This document shows, piece after piece, positions 27,516-37,431 of a stretch of 64,000 bases of DNA. Source of the DNA: Paenibacillus alvei DSM 29 (GTDB lineage Bacteria; Bacillota; Bacilli; Paenibacillales; Paenibacillaceae). Where the stretch lies: the NCBI RefSeq assembly GCF_000293805.1, contig NZ_AMBZ01000003.1:62001-126000 (forward strand), written 5' to 3'. Position numbers and translations under genes: made by a program. Numbering within the stretch: position 1 is the first letter of the stretch; each line of letters opens with the position of its first letter. The notes under the pieces are model-generated. The model did not search any database. It was not told the origin of the DNA and saw only the letters and a program-made list of their open reading frames with translations.

Positions 27516-28019
27516 CCGATACCGATACGGTTAAGGGGCAACTATAACAGTCCAGCTTTACAGGAAGAGAATTCGTCTTTTCGTTATGTCGGGGAGCAAG
27601 TGAACGCAAGGATCGCTTCTGATCACGGCTCCCTGATTAGATTAAGTCTTTCATTCATTAAATCCGCTTAAATACGGTTTTATGAAGTAGCGTTGCCTGA
27701 CAAGAACATAAGTTTGCAAATAACGCAAGGAAAAAGGTCGAGTTCTAGGTGGATTGTAATCAGCCCCTGACTCGACCCTTTTCATATTTAAAAACGCCTC
27801 ACAGGCAGTAAACAACCTACTTATAGATCCCCATTTTTCTGAAGAGTTAGCCTTTAGTTCTTAGCATCCTTATTTTTACATAAAATGAACCGTTTAATCG
27901 TTTATCTTTTAGATTCTCCGTTCTATTTTGCTCTTGAGGAGGTGAGGCAAGGTATTTGTCCTTAATTTTTCCATCAGCAATCAGCTTGCTGTGAATCTCA
28001 AAGTGAAAGGGATGAAAGA
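27516..28019. other. Non-coding stretch before the chitinase gene
   Basis: No gene is recognised here. A GC-containing hairpin (27734-27783) probably ends transcription from upstream. The sequence GAGGAGGTGAGG near 27938 resembles a ribosome site but is not followed by a convincing reading frame. The last 100 bases should hold the chitinase promoter, which I could not place with confidence. Confidence 0.5.
27734..27783 (+). terminator. Probable terminator upstream of the chitinase gene
   Basis: The arms aaaaggtcgagt and actcgaccctttt pair with one bulge, and T residues follow. Confidence 0.6.
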
Positions 28020-30386
28020 ATGTACAAAACGAAGTCGCCGATCGGCATAAGAAAACATGCGATGCGGATTTTTCTTTTATTTGTCGTACTGCTTGTTATG
28101 ATGAGTGCCTTATTCTGGCCGGGAGGAGGCTCCGGATTGGTGTCAGCCTTTTCTTCTGATCTCCCAGGCACAAAGGCGTCATCGTCTTATAAATCGGTGG
28201 CCTATTTTACATCATGGGGAATCTATGGCCGGAATTATCAGGTTACGGATATTGATGCTTCAAAGTTGACGCATTTGAACTATGCTTTTTTTGATATTTG
28301 CTGGAATGGTAAGCATGGCAACCCTTCGACCTCTTCGGATAATCCAAATAAGAAAACTTGGTCATGCACAGATCCTGGGGTTCCGCTGCAAAAGGGGAAT
28401 GTCCCTACTGGAGCAATTGTATTAGGGGAACCGTGGGCAGATGTGAATACAAATTTTGGAGGCGCTCTCAATCTTCCTTATGAAGATTGCCAAAAAGGGA
28501 AGTGCGGAAATATCGCTCGTTTAAAACAATTAAAGTCTAAGAATCCGCACTTGAAAACACTTTTTTCAGTAGGCGGGTGGACCTGGTCCAATCGCTTCTC
28601 GGATGTGGCGGCAAATGAACAGTATCGCATCAATTTTGCTAAGTCTGCAGTCGATGCCATTCGCGAATACGGCTTTGACGGTATCGATATTGACTGGGAG
28701 TATCCAGGCGTGGAAGGAATTAAAGGCAACAGCTACAGTCCAAATGACAAATTTAACTTTACAAAGTTGCTCGCAGAGGTGCGCAAGCAGCTTGATGCAG
28801 CAGGAGCACAGGATGGCAAGCAATATTTGCTCACCTTGGCTACTGGTGCCTCGCAGCGGTATATTGATAATGCAGAGATGGATAAGGTGATGCAGCTTGT
28901 CGACTTCATCAACATTATGACGTACGATTTCCACGGAGGTTGGGAAAAAGCGACGAATCATACTACTGGCTTATATGAAGATCCACGTGACCCGGCAGCG
29001 GCAACCAAATTCTATGTTGACGGAGCGATTCAAGTCTATGAACGCGCAGGGGTGGATTTGAGCAAAGTCGTAATGGGGCTGGCGGTTTACGGTGTTGGTT
29101 GGAAAGGATGCGATCCGGGACCGAACAACGACGGCCTGTATCAAGCTTGCAAAGGGGGTTGGGATGGCAATGTGCGTCCTAACGGCACATGGGACAACTG
29201 GGAGTCTGGAGCTTCAGGAGTGTTTGATTACGGCGATGTAGCGGCCAACTATGTAAATAAAAACGGATATCAGCGCTATTGGAATGATTCCGCGAAAGTG
29301 CCGTACCTGTTCAATGCAGCAACGGGCGTATTCCTGTCCTATGACGATAACCAATCTATAGGGTATAAGACGAGCTACATCAAATCCAAGGGGCTTGGCG
29401 GTGCTATGTACTGGGATTTAAGCTCGGATTGCCGCACTAGCTCCAAATATACGTGCTCAGGGCAAAAGATTGTAGATAAAGTGGCAGCGGATTTGGGGAT
29501 ATCCGGCACTAACCCTGGCAATGAACCGCCTACAGTGCCGCAAGTACTATCGGTTGTGCAGGCAACGTATAGCTCAGTGACGTTCAAGTGGAATCCATCA
29601 ATAAGCAATGTGGGGATTTCCGGATATGAAGCATACAAGGATGGAAACCTTGCACTGTCCACATCAAAAACAGAAGCGACGATTACGGGATTAACGGACA
29701 ATACGGAATACCGTTTTACGGTGAAGGCGAAGGATACGTTAGGCAATCGATCCGAGGCGAGTGCTCCGCTGCTTGTGCGTACAGCCAACAAGCCTCCTGT
29801 AGATACGGATCCTCCAAGTGCTCCAACTCAAGTTGTGGTAACCGGCAAGACGGATACGACAGTGTCCCTATCCTGGTTGCCTTCGACGGGAAAAACGAGC
29901 GTGGATAGGTACGAGGTATGGCTGTCTGGAGGGACGGTTGCTCAAGCGAAGGGGACATCGGTAACCGTTACAGGTCTGACTCCTGAGACTTCTTATTCAT
30001 TTACGATAACCGCCGTTGACACGTTGGGCTATCGATCCGAGCCAAGTCAACCGGTAACGGTCGTGACAGATAAGTCTACGAAGCCGGATGTAAGTTTTAT
30101 CTTTACTGTTACGAGCGATTGGGGGAGTGGGTATAATTTTCAGGGGACATTGACCAATAATGGTTCCGCGGGAATCTCGAATTGGCACCTGGAATTTGAC
30201 TACAGCGGCTCTATATCCCAGATATGGGATGCCAGAATTGTAAGCCGCAATGGCAATCACTATATTATTGAATCGGCAGGCTGGAATGACAATATACCAT
30301 CGAAGGGGAGCATATCTTTTGGCGGTGGCGGAAGTCCGGGAGGAAACAGCTTACAGCCATCCAATATCGTGGTCACATGGAAATGA
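28020..30386 (+). CDS. Secreted GH18 chitinase with two FnIII domains and a CBM2-like module
   Basis: The 788-residue enzyme hydrolyses chitin outside the cell. Residues 1-45 form a signal peptide with a basic start and a long hydrophobic core. The GH18 barrel spans about 55-495, opening with SVAYFTSWGIYGRNYQV. The catalytic DGIDIDWE motif places the acid/base glutamate at E227 with D220, D223 and D225 before it. Two fibronectin type III domains follow (about 503-590 and 596-686), each with TGLT-x-x-TEY/TSY-F patterns. The last 100 residues have the aromatic pattern of a CBM2-type carbohydrate-binding module (SDWGSGYNFQGTLTNNGSA, SGSISQIWDARI). This architecture is common in Paenibacillus and Bacillus chitinases. 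The start follows GAAAGGGATG. Confidence 0.95.
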   Translation: MYKTKSPIGIRKHAMRIFLLFVVLLVMMSALFWPGGGSGLVSAFSSDLPGTKASSSYKSVAYFTSWGIYGRNYQVTDIDASKLTHLNYAFFDICWNGKHGNPSTSSDNPNKKTWSCTDPGVPLQKGNVPTGAIVLGEPWADVNTNFGGALNLPYEDCQKGKCGNIARLKQLKSKNPHLKTLFSVGGWTWSNRFSDVAANEQYRINFAKSAVDAIREYGFDGIDIDWEYPGVEGIKGNSYSPNDKFNFTKLLAEVRKQLDAAGAQDGKQYLLTLATGASQRYIDNAEMDKVMQLVDFINIMTYDFHGGWEKATNHTTGLYEDPRDPAAATKFYVDGAIQVYERAGVDLSKVVMGLAVYGVGWKGCDPGPNNDGLYQACKGGWDGNVRPNGTWDNWESGASGVFDYGDVAANYVNKNGYQRYWNDSAKVPYLFNAATGVFLSYDDNQSIGYKTSYIKSKGLGGAMYWDLSSDCRTSSKYTCSGQKIVDKVAADLGISGTNPGNEPPTVPQVLSVVQATYSSVTFKWNPSISNVGISGYEAYKDGNLALSTSKTEATITGLTDNTEYRFTVKAKDTLGNRSEASAPLLVRTANKPPVDTDPPSAPTQVVVTGKTDTTVSLSWLPSTGKTSVDRYEVWLSGGTVAQAKGTSVTVTGLTPETSYSFTITAVDTLGYRSEPSQPVTVVTDKSTKPDVSFIFTVTSDWGSGYNFQGTLTNNGSAGISNWHLEFDYSGSISQIWDARIVSRNGNHYIIESAGWNDNIPSKGSISFGGGGSPGGNSLQPSNIVVTWK

Positions 30387-30412
30387 GCGTTCAAAGTGAC
30401 TAAAGAAGGGGA

Positions 30413-30444
30413 GTTAATCCCCGTTCTGTTATGGAACGGGGATT
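30413..30444 (+). terminator. Hairpin after the chitinase gene
   Basis: The perfect arms aatccccgttc / gaacggggatt with a six-base loop lie 30 bases after the stop. The T-run is poor, so termination may be weak. Confidence 0.5.
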
Positions 30445-30445
30445 G

Positions 30446-30832
30446 TTATGTTGCGAAGATTGCCAGTATGCAGGAGCACAGCAGCAGCGGAATTGAAAAC
30501 AGATATAATATTTTACTGGACCATTGGTTTGAACGAATCAAGTCAGCATATTCATGCAAGGCCATTCTCTTTCGGGGCTGCCCAGCCAGCGATGCGTCGC
30601 CAGAATCGTAATGAAGCGCCTGTTCCTTTTCCTTCTGCTTGCGATGGAGGTGATAACTTAATGATTTAAAGAAGCCGATGTTCCGCACGTAAGTGAGCAA
30701 GGCGATTAATAGGTAGATAAGACCAATGATGAAGAACGAATTGGACAGGTTGATAAGCAGGGAATTGTGACCGTTCAAGATGGAATAACCAGCTGTAAAT
30801 AAGAGGGTTACAAGAAGCAGCAGTCGATTCAT
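30446..30832 (-). CDS. DUF3899-like membrane protein
   Basis: The 128-residue protein has three hydrophobic segments: LLLLVTLLFTAGYSI at the start, a second near residues 28-48, and a C-terminal one (ILYLFSIPLLLCSCILAIF). A charged cytosolic stretch (RKQKEKEQALHYD) lies between. This arrangement matches the DUF3899 family of Bacillales, function unknown. The ATG at 30832 follows GAAAGGAG, and the longer in-frame start at 30952 would run through a palindrome and is unlikely. Confidence 0.75.
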   Translation of the reverse strand: MNRLLLLVTLLFTAGYSILNGHNSLLINLSNSFFIIGLIYLLIALLTYVRNIGFFKSLSYHLHRKQKEKEQALHYDSGDASLAGQPRKRMALHEYADLIRSNQWSSKILYLFSIPLLLCSCILAIFAT

Positions 30833-30924
30833 GGCGAAACTCCTTTCTTTGTGAACTCGCTCGGTGTCTAGCTGTATAGGAGGCTTCTGGTGATGACGAG
30901 TGAGAAGATATTTTGGTGTAATGA

Positions 30925-30954
30925 ATATGATAGATTCGTCATAATCTATCATAT
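30925..30954. promoter_or_regulatory. Perfect 12-6-12 inverted repeat, operator candidate
   Basis: The arms atatgatagatt and aatctatcatat are perfectly complementary around a six-base spacer (cgtcat). The repeat lies in the divergent region between the DUF3899 gene and the peptide importer, about 95 bases upstream of the former. It has no T-run or GC core, so it looks like a protein-binding site rather than a terminator. Confidence 0.5.
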
Positions 30955-31011
30955 TTCCTCCTATTTCCGCATTTTCTCGAGTATTCTAAGGAATATTCTA
31001 TGATTTATTTC

Positions 31012-31040
31012 TTGACTATAGGTATTTAGTTTGATAGCAT
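31012..31040 (+). promoter_or_regulatory. Sigma-A-type promoter for the peptide importer operon
   Basis: TTGACT (31012-31017) and TAGCAT (31035-31040) are 17 bases apart. This would give a leader of about 280 bases before the binding-protein gene. The rest of the interval (31041-31328) shows no convincing gene. Confidence 0.45.
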
Positions 31041-31328
31041 TTATAAAAAACAATTACATAATTTACCTCATAAGTATGCATTTGATCGTTGTCGATTCGT
31101 GGTATATATGCATATCCAGTTACCGACGTGTAATGATCTTCCTCAATGAATCGGCTCTCTGTCTAGTTTCAAGCCTACAACAATGTCAACGCATTCATCC
31201 AATCCAAAGGCCCATTATTTCACAAGGTGTCAATTTTATTGGCGCATGCGGCCCAACGTTCTTTCTACCTTGTTACCCACATACTTTACATAATGAATTG
31301 AAAAAATGAGAAATCAGGAGGGGATTGT

Positions 31329-33113
31329 ATGAAGCTGCCAAAAAAACCGTTCTTGGTTGTTTTGGCTATCATGATGATGCTAACGTTCGCGGGTTGCTCG
31401 GGCGGGAGCGGGAATGCCGGACAAGAGAATCAGGGGAGCAAGGAGAATGAAGGTAAGGTTGCGACCGATTCGAAAGGCACTGCAAGCGATAAGCCGAAAG
31501 TCTTGCGTCTTGCAACTATGGGTGCGGATACGTTCAACCAGCATACATCCGAAAATGCCACAAACTCGGATATGATGGAGTATATTTACGGAAATTTATT
31601 GGAGCTTATCTATGACGAAGCAACGGACAATATTAAATTTGTTGGCAATCATGCGGTTGATCTGCCAACCACAACAGATCATAAAGTATGGACATTCAAG
31701 TTAAAAGAAGGATTGAAGTGGACGGACGGCACGCCGATTACTGCGAAAACTTATGAATACTCCTATAAAATGCTGCTCGATCCGAAGCTAGCCAATAGAA
31801 ATGCTTTCATATTGTTTGACAACATCCCCGTTGTAAGCGCTAACAAATATTTTAAGGGCGAGGCAAAATGGGAAGATGTCGGAATTAAGGCCAAAGACGA
31901 TGCCACGCTGGAAATTACGTTGGAATCCGAAATGCCGGACATCGATATCTTAACTGTCTTTGCGGGCGGTGGATCGACATCCCCCGTTCACGAGAAATTG
32001 TACGAGGGCGGCATGAAGTCTGATCGCAGTGAAACGACGTATGGGACTACGAAAGAACTGGTGCCTTCTTCCGGGACGTATCGCTTGACCGAATGGGTTC
32101 GCGATCAGCATCACACGTTTGAAAAGAACCCGGATTCGCCATTGGCTGCAATTTATAAGCCTGACCGCATCGAAACCCGCGTTGTAACGGAAAGCTCGAC
32201 CCGTGTTCAATTGTGGGAAAAAGGTGAAATTGACTCCGTATCGATTAGCGGCGAACAATTCGATAAATACGGCGAGGATCCGCGGGTCGTCTATACAGAA
32301 GCAGATGGAGTTTGGGGCTTCTATGTGAACTCCGAATCGGACAGCAACCCGATCTTGAAAAACAACGATTTCCGCAAAGCGCTATACTATGGAATCGATC
32401 GCGATAAAATTGCCAAAGGCATTTTTAAAACGTTCAAATCGGCACCTTATTACATTTCGTCAGTTTGCATAGTTGGAGATTACAAAGAGGGCAAGCGCTA
32501 TCGCGATTCTGAAGAAGCAAAGTTAGCAGTAGCTCCAGGAATGGGATATGAGCCAGATAGAGCGAAGGAATATTTTGAAAAAGCGTATCAGGCGAACGGC
32601 AACAAGAAAATCACGGTTGAAATCACATACTTCGATGCGCAGGAAACGATGAAACGCACAGCAGAAGTGACGCAGGAAATGTACGAAAACCTGTTCGGTA
32701 AGGATAAGCTTGCCGTTAAGCTTAGAGCGATGCCGCCGAGCTCTGCTTATGACGCTTACAAAGAAGGGAAATACGAATTGGGCATCGGCTCCATGACCCA
32801 AAATGCGTTCAATCCGTGGAGCAGCATGAAGGTATGGAGGGAGGACTTCCCGAACCGTAGCCATCGCTTCGCCAGTGACGCATTCGATGCATTGCAGAAA
32901 CGGACTACGACAGGCGATTTGCTGTTGAAGCCGGAAGAACGGTTAAAGGCATTAGGCGAAATGGAGAAAATGCTGGCTGATTATGTGCCACAAATTCCGC
33001 TTTTCCAAAACAACAATGCAGTGATCTATCAAGATCGAATTCATTTGGCCACAAAAGGAAAATACCTCCCGGGAGTCAAGTTTGCCATCCTGCAAGCTGA
33101 CATTGTGGACTAA
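31329..33113 (+). CDS. Oligopeptide ABC transporter substrate-binding lipoprotein (OppA-like, SBP_bac_5)
   Basis: The 594-residue protein has a lipoprotein signal peptide with lipobox LTFAGC (Cys23 would carry the lipid), a Ser/Gly/Asn-rich linker, and a large family 5 binding domain. Typical patterns include KLKEGLKWTDGTPITAKTYEY, NNDFRKALYYGIDRDKIAKG and a C-terminal YVPQIPLFQNNNAVIYQD. It captures peptides outside the membrane for the permease and ATPase genes that follow in the same direction. The start follows CAGGAGGGGATTG. Whether the ligand is di- or oligopeptide cannot be decided. Confidence 0.93.
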   Translation: MKLPKKPFLVVLAIMMMLTFAGCSGGSGNAGQENQGSKENEGKVATDSKGTASDKPKVLRLATMGADTFNQHTSENATNSDMMEYIYGNLLELIYDEATDNIKFVGNHAVDLPTTTDHKVWTFKLKEGLKWTDGTPITAKTYEYSYKMLLDPKLANRNAFILFDNIPVVSANKYFKGEAKWEDVGIKAKDDATLEITLESEMPDIDILTVFAGGGSTSPVHEKLYEGGMKSDRSETTYGTTKELVPSSGTYRLTEWVRDQHHTFEKNPDSPLAAIYKPDRIETRVVTESSTRVQLWEKGEIDSVSISGEQFDKYGEDPRVVYTEADGVWGFYVNSESDSNPILKNNDFRKALYYGIDRDKIAKGIFKTFKSAPYYISSVCIVGDYKEGKRYRDSEEAKLAVAPGMGYEPDRAKEYFEKAYQANGNKKITVEITYFDAQETMKRTAEVTQEMYENLFGKDKLAVKLRAMPPSSAYDAYKEGKYELGIGSMTQNAFNPWSSMKVWREDFPNRSHRFASDAFDALQKRTTTGDLLLKPEERLKALGEMEKMLADYVPQIPLFQNNNAVIYQDRIHLATKGKYLPGVKFAILQADIVD

Positions 33114-33181
33114 TACCAGAACTAAGGAGACCTTGTGGTAACGCAAGGTCTCCTACCTTGCGGAAAAGGAGTCCCAGGCTT

Positions 33182-34128
33182 ATGTTACGATACATATCGC
33201 AAAGACTGATTGCCATGGCTATTACTCTATTTCTGATCATTAGCCTATTGTTTTTTTAATTCATGCCATGCCTGGCAGCATCGTAAATGATCCGCTGCTG
33301 CCTACGGACGTTCGGGAACGGATCGAAGCCAAATATCATTTGGACAAGCCGCTCATTGTCCAATATGGATATTTCCTAGGGGATTTCCTGACATTTGAAT
33401 TCGGGGATTCGCTTAAAGTGCAGCCGAAAGTACCAGTATTCAATATTATTAAGGAAAAACTTCCAATCACGATCCAGTTAAATGTTATGGCGCTTCTATT
33501 TACGCTGCCAATAGGTATTATGTGCGGAATTATAGCAGCATTGAAAAAGAATACGATGACCGATCACGGGATCAACATGATGGTCGTGCTGTTCATATCC
33601 GTTCCTTCCTTCGTATTTGCAGCATTATTGCAATATGTAGTGGCTTACAAGTGGGATTTGCTGCCGATCTTGCTATCGACGGATCAAGGGATTACCTGGG
33701 ACAAGTTTAAATCCATGATTTTGCCGGTGCTGGCGTTGTCCTTTGGCGAAATTGCGATTATAACACGGTATTTGCGGGCTGAATTATGCGAAACAATTAA
33801 TTCTGATTATATGCTGTTGGCAAGAATGAAGGGCCTATCGCATATGCAGGCCACCGTGCGCCACGCGATTCGCAATTCGTTCATTCCGCTCTCGAATATT
33901 ATTATTCCGATGATTTTTTCCATATTGTCGGGAGCGATCGTAATCGAGAATATTTTCAGTGTGCCTGGGCTTGGCTCTCTGTCTGTGAACTCCATTAACT
34001 CATTGGATCATCCGCTTACGATTGCCGTCATGTTCTTCTATTCTTTAATTGCTTTAATCAGTATTCTGATCGTGGATTTATCATACGGAATTATTGACCC
34101 GCGCATTCGAATGGGAGGGAAGAAATAA
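33182..34128 (+). pseudogene. Oligopeptide ABC transporter permease (OppB-like), frameshifted near the N-terminus
   Basis: The ATG at 33182 starts MLRYISQRLIAMAITLFLIISLLFF, the standard first helix of OppB/DppB permeases, and then hits TAA after a run of seven T (33251-33257). The other frame, open from before 33268 to 34128, continues LIHAMPGSIVNDPLL and holds the rest of the permease with the EAA loop (LLARMKGLSHMQATVRHAIRNS). One more T would give LLFFLIHAMPGSI and a protein of about 315 residues, the usual size. As written the first helix is separated from the rest. The remainder and the four partner genes look intact, which favours a base-calling error or a recent change. Confidence 0.85.
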
Positions 34129-35267
34129 TGAAGATAAGCCGGAATACAGATAACAACACGGAGCGGAACCCATTCGAATTCGTCCAACGGGACAAGCCAA
34201 TCGCGGATGAGAAATTTGAAGGAAAGGCGATTGGATTTCTACAGGATGCGATGCTGCGATTCCGCCGGAATAAAGCTTCCACCATAGCGGCAATTGTGAT
34301 TGGCATTATCGTACTTCTTGCTATAATTGCTCCAATGATCAGTTCTTATTCCTATCGGGAACAGCATATAGAATGGAGCTTGCTGCCCCCGCGCGTCCCG
34401 GTGCTGGAGAAGCTGGGAATATGGGATGGAACGAAAGTTATGGACGTGAAAAAAACGAGCATGGAAGAAAAATATAAAGGCTCGATCGTGAAAGTGCTTA
34501 AAGAATACGAACTTGATTACCGCGGTAATAAAATTCCGATGGTACAGGCCAAAGTAGATATTTATCAGTTAAAAGAGGCGAAGGATAAATATTTCTGGAT
34601 GGGCACTGATGCATTGGGGCGCGATCAATGGACGCGTTTGTGGAAAGGTACCCGCATCTCGCTGTTGATCGGATTTATGGCCGTGCTCATTAATATGCTG
34701 ATCGGCGTCACGTATGGTTCGATCTCCGGTTACTATGGCGGTGCGGTCGATATGATCATGCAGCGAATTATAGAGATATTGAGCGGTGTACCTGGCTTAG
34801 TCGTCGTAATCCTGTTTGTTATGCTCATGGGTGCAGGCATAACGCCGTTTATATTAGCGATGGTTGTTACGGGCTGGATTGGTATGAGCCGCATGATTCG
34901 GGCACAATTCTATAAATATAAAGGTCAAGAATATGTATTGGCATCCCGTACGATGGGAGCGCGGGATCGTCTCTTGATATTCCGGCACATTATGCCGAAC
35001 GCAATCGGTCCGATCATTACACAAGCGACGCTCGCAATTCCAGGTGCTATTTTTACGGAATCATTTCTTTCCTATTTGGGACTCGGCATTGCAGCCCCTG
35101 AACCCTCCATCGGCGTCTTGCTGTCGGAAGGTCAGAAGGTGTTGCTCGAACATCCTCACCTAACGCTATTTCCTGCAATTATCATTTCGATCTTAATGTT
35201 GTCGTTCAATATGTTCGGAAACGGCTTGCGGGATGCATTCGATCCGACTTTAAGAGGCCAAGAATAA
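34128..35267 (+). CDS. Oligopeptide ABC transporter permease (OppC-like)
   Basis: The 379-residue permease has an N-terminal cytosolic segment, a first membrane helix near residues 55-75, a long external loop of about 90 residues, and five further helices. The FWMGTDALGRDQWTRLWKGTRISL region and the EAA loop ASRTMGARDRLLIFRHIMPN are characteristic of OppC/DppC. Its ATG overlaps the stop of the preceding permease gene (TAATG), so translation is coupled. The loop between the first two helices is longer than in many OppC proteins. Confidence 0.93.
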   Translation: MKISRNTDNNTERNPFEFVQRDKPIADEKFEGKAIGFLQDAMLRFRRNKASTIAAIVIGIIVLLAIIAPMISSYSYREQHIEWSLLPPRVPVLEKLGIWDGTKVMDVKKTSMEEKYKGSIVKVLKEYELDYRGNKIPMVQAKVDIYQLKEAKDKYFWMGTDALGRDQWTRLWKGTRISLLIGFMAVLINMLIGVTYGSISGYYGGAVDMIMQRIIEILSGVPGLVVVILFVMLMGAGITPFILAMVVTGWIGMSRMIRAQFYKYKGQEYVLASRTMGARDRLLIFRHIMPNAIGPIITQATLAIPGAIFTESFLSYLGLGIAAPEPSIGVLLSEGQKVLLEHPHLTLFPAIIISILMLSFNMFGNGLRDAFDPTLRGQE

Positions 35268-35291
35268 TAGCGAATAGCGGGGGGAGTTAGG

Positions 35292-36341
35292 ATGACGACA
35301 CACAACGATATGATTCTTCAAGTAAATGATCTGCATATCTCATTCAATACATTTGCGGGAAAGGTGCAGGCCGTCCGCGGGGTCGACTTTGAATTACGCA
35401 AAGGCGAGACACTGGCTATCGTCGGTGAATCAGGCTCGGGAAAATCCGTAACGAACAAAGCGATTGTCGGGATTTTATCAAAGAATGCCGTTATCGAACG
35501 CGGCAGTATCAAGTATCATGGGCAAGATGTAACGAAGTATACAGAGAAGCAATATACGGAAATCCGGGGCTCTAAAATTTCCATGATTTTTCAGGATCCG
35601 CTCTCTTCTCTAAATCCGGTAATGAAGATCGGCAAACAGATTATGGAGGCACTTCGTTCACAGCAGCTAAGCAAAGCGGATGCTAAAGCCAAAGCGCTGG
35701 AGCTGATGGAGGCTGTAGGCATTCCGAATGCGGAGAAGCGATTCCATCAATATCCGTTCCAGTTCTCAGGAGGAATGCGTCAGCGTATCGTTATCGCGAT
35801 TGCCCTTGCATGCGACCCGGAGGTATTGATATGCGATGAGCCGACGACGGCGCTTGATGTTACGATTCAGGCGCAGATTCTCGATCTGATTAAGGAGATC
35901 CAGAAGGAACGGCAGTTGTCCGTCATATTCATTACGCACGATCTTGGGGTGGTGGCTAACGTCGCGGATCGTGTGGCCGTGATGTATGCGGGCAAAATCG
36001 TCGAGCATGGAACGGTGGACGAGATTTTCTACAACCCGAAGCATCCTTATACTTGGAGCTTGCTTGTGTCCATGCCTGATCTGGGGACGAGCGCATCCGA
36101 CGAATTGCTCGTTATACCGGGCACGCCTCCTAATATGCTGCATCCGCCCAAAGGAGACGCCTTTGCTCCACGCAACCGATATGCGATGAATATTGACTTT
36201 GAAGAAGAGCCGCCCATGTACAGAATAAGCGACACGCATTATGCCGCGACGTGGCTTCTCCATCCGAATGCACCGAAGGTGGAGCTTCCGGATGTATTGA
36301 AGAGACGAATTGAGCAGCAAACGGAAAGGCTGGTGCGATAA
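35292..36341 (+). CDS. Oligopeptide ABC transporter ATPase (OppD-like)
   Basis: The 349-residue ATPase has Walker [10 protein letters not shown]-loop [11 protein letters not shown], signature [14 protein letters not shown], Walker [12 protein letters not shown] and the switch histidine in ITHDLGVV. The C-terminal domain typical of Opp/Dpp ATPases ([24 protein letters not shown]) is present. The cysteines that bind an iron-sulfur cluster in many OppD proteins are not evident in the C-terminal region. The start follows GGGGGGAG. It pairs with the OppF-like ATPase encoded two bases downstream. Confidence 0.94.
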   Translation: MTTHNDMILQVNDLHISFNTFAGKVQAVRGVDFELRKGETLAIVGESGSGKSVTNKAIVGILSKNAVIERGSIKYHGQDVTKYTEKQYTEIRGSKISMIFQDPLSSLNPVMKIGKQIMEALRSQQLSKADAKAKALELMEAVGIPNAEKRFHQYPFQFSGGMRQRIVIAIALACDPEVLICDEPTTALDVTIQAQILDLIKEIQKERQLSVIFITHDLGVVANVADRVAVMYAGKIVEHGTVDEIFYNPKHPYTWSLLVSMPDLGTSASDELLVIPGTPPNMLHPPKGDAFAPRNRYAMNIDFEEEPPMYRISDTHYAATWLLHPNAPKVELPDVLKRRIEQQTERLVR

Positions 36342-36342
36342 G

Positions 36343-37299
36343 ATGACGAATGTAATCACTCGCGATCCGGTGTTGGAAGTTAAGCATTTAAAGCAATATT
36401 TCAGCAGCGGTTTTGGCAGAAAGAAAACGGTGGTCAAAGCAGTCGATGACATTAGTTTTACGGTGTATCGCGGCGAAACGTTTGGGCTTGTAGGTGAATC
36501 CGGCTGCGGCAAGACAACAACGGGCAGAACGATTATCCGTCTGTATGAGCCTACGGACGGAGAAATTTATTTTAATGGCACGCTCATTTCAGGAGCCTTG
36601 ACCAAGGAGCTCAGAAAAGAAGTAACGCGCGGCATGCAAATGATTTTTCAAGATCCAATCGCATCACTGAATCCTCGAATGACCGTGAAGGAAATAATTG
36701 CGGAGGGCTTAAAAATTAATAAGCTTTGCCGCAGTGAGCAGGAAAGTGTAGATATGGTCTATGACATCCTAGAGACAGTTGGATTGACCCGGGAGCATGC
36801 AAGTCGATATCCGCATGAATTCTCAGGAGGACAGCGGCAGCGCATCGGAATTGCTCGTGCGTTAATTACAAGCCCTGATCTGGTAATTGCAGATGAGCCA
36901 ATATCCGCACTCGATGTATCGATTCAGGCGCAGGTATTGAATTTGCTCAATCGGCTTCGTAAGAAGCTTGGACTTACGATTCTATTCATTGCACATGATC
37001 TGTCCGTCGTTAAATATTTCTCTGACCGGATTGGCGTGATGTACAATGGCAAGATTGTGGAGTTGGCCAAGGCAGATGATTTATATCGACAGCCAATTCA
37101 TCCTTATACGAAGTCTTTGCTTTCTGCCATTCCGCATCCAGACCCTCATCACGAACGGAATCGCAAACGAATCTATTATAATCCAGGCGTACATAATTAT
37201 AGTGCAGAGAATCCAAGCTTGGTTGAAATTATGCCAGAACATTATGTATATGCCTCTCCATCTGAAGTCAAAAAGTATAAGCAGGAAGCTGGAAAGTAA
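36343..37299 (+). CDS. Oligopeptide ABC transporter ATPase (OppF-like)
   Basis: The 318-residue ATPase has Walker [15 protein letters not shown]-loop [11 protein letters not shown], signature [15 protein letters not shown], Walker [11 protein letters not shown] and IAHDLSVV. The ATG at 36343 ([19 protein letters not shown]) is preferred because it directly follows the oppD stop and matches the family N-terminus. The longer frame from 36310 overlaps oppD. It is the last gene of the importer operon, and a strong terminator follows. Confidence 0.94.
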   Translation: MTNVITRDPVLEVKHLKQYFSSGFGRKKTVVKAVDDISFTVYRGETFGLVGESGCGKTTTGRTIIRLYEPTDGEIYFNGTLISGALTKELRKEVTRGMQMIFQDPIASLNPRMTVKEIIAEGLKINKLCRSEQESVDMVYDILETVGLTREHASRYPHEFSGGQRQRIGIARALITSPDLVIADEPISALDVSIQAQVLNLLNRLRKKLGLTILFIAHDLSVVKYFSDRIGVMYNGKIVELAKADDLYRQPIHPYTKSLLSAIPHPDPHHERNRKRIYYNPGVHNYSAENPSLVEIMPEHYVYASPSEVKKYKQEAGK

Positions 37300-37333
37300 G
37301 GCTCTGCATCGTGTTTGCTCTCATTCGCATCGC

Positions 37334-37373
37334 ACAACAAAGCCCGTCCATTTACGCGGACGGGCTTTGTTGT
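37334..37373 (+). terminator. Intrinsic terminator of the importer operon
   Basis: A 16-base stem (acaacaaagcccgtcc / ggacgggctttgttgt) with an eight-base loop is symmetric enough to serve the convergent yitT gene too. Confidence 0.9.
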
Positions 37374-37431
37374 ATTGCTGACAACGATTCATATGCATAT
37401 GTACGGCTTGTACAGCTGGTAACTCAATAGC

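Noticed and set aside
31031..31309. 92-codon plus frame before the peptide-binding protein gene
   Set aside because: The start has no ribosome site and the sequence does not look like a protein family. It is treated as leader.
35766..36512. 248-codon minus-strand open frame
   Set aside because: It is antisense to the two importer ATPase genes and has no ribosome site.
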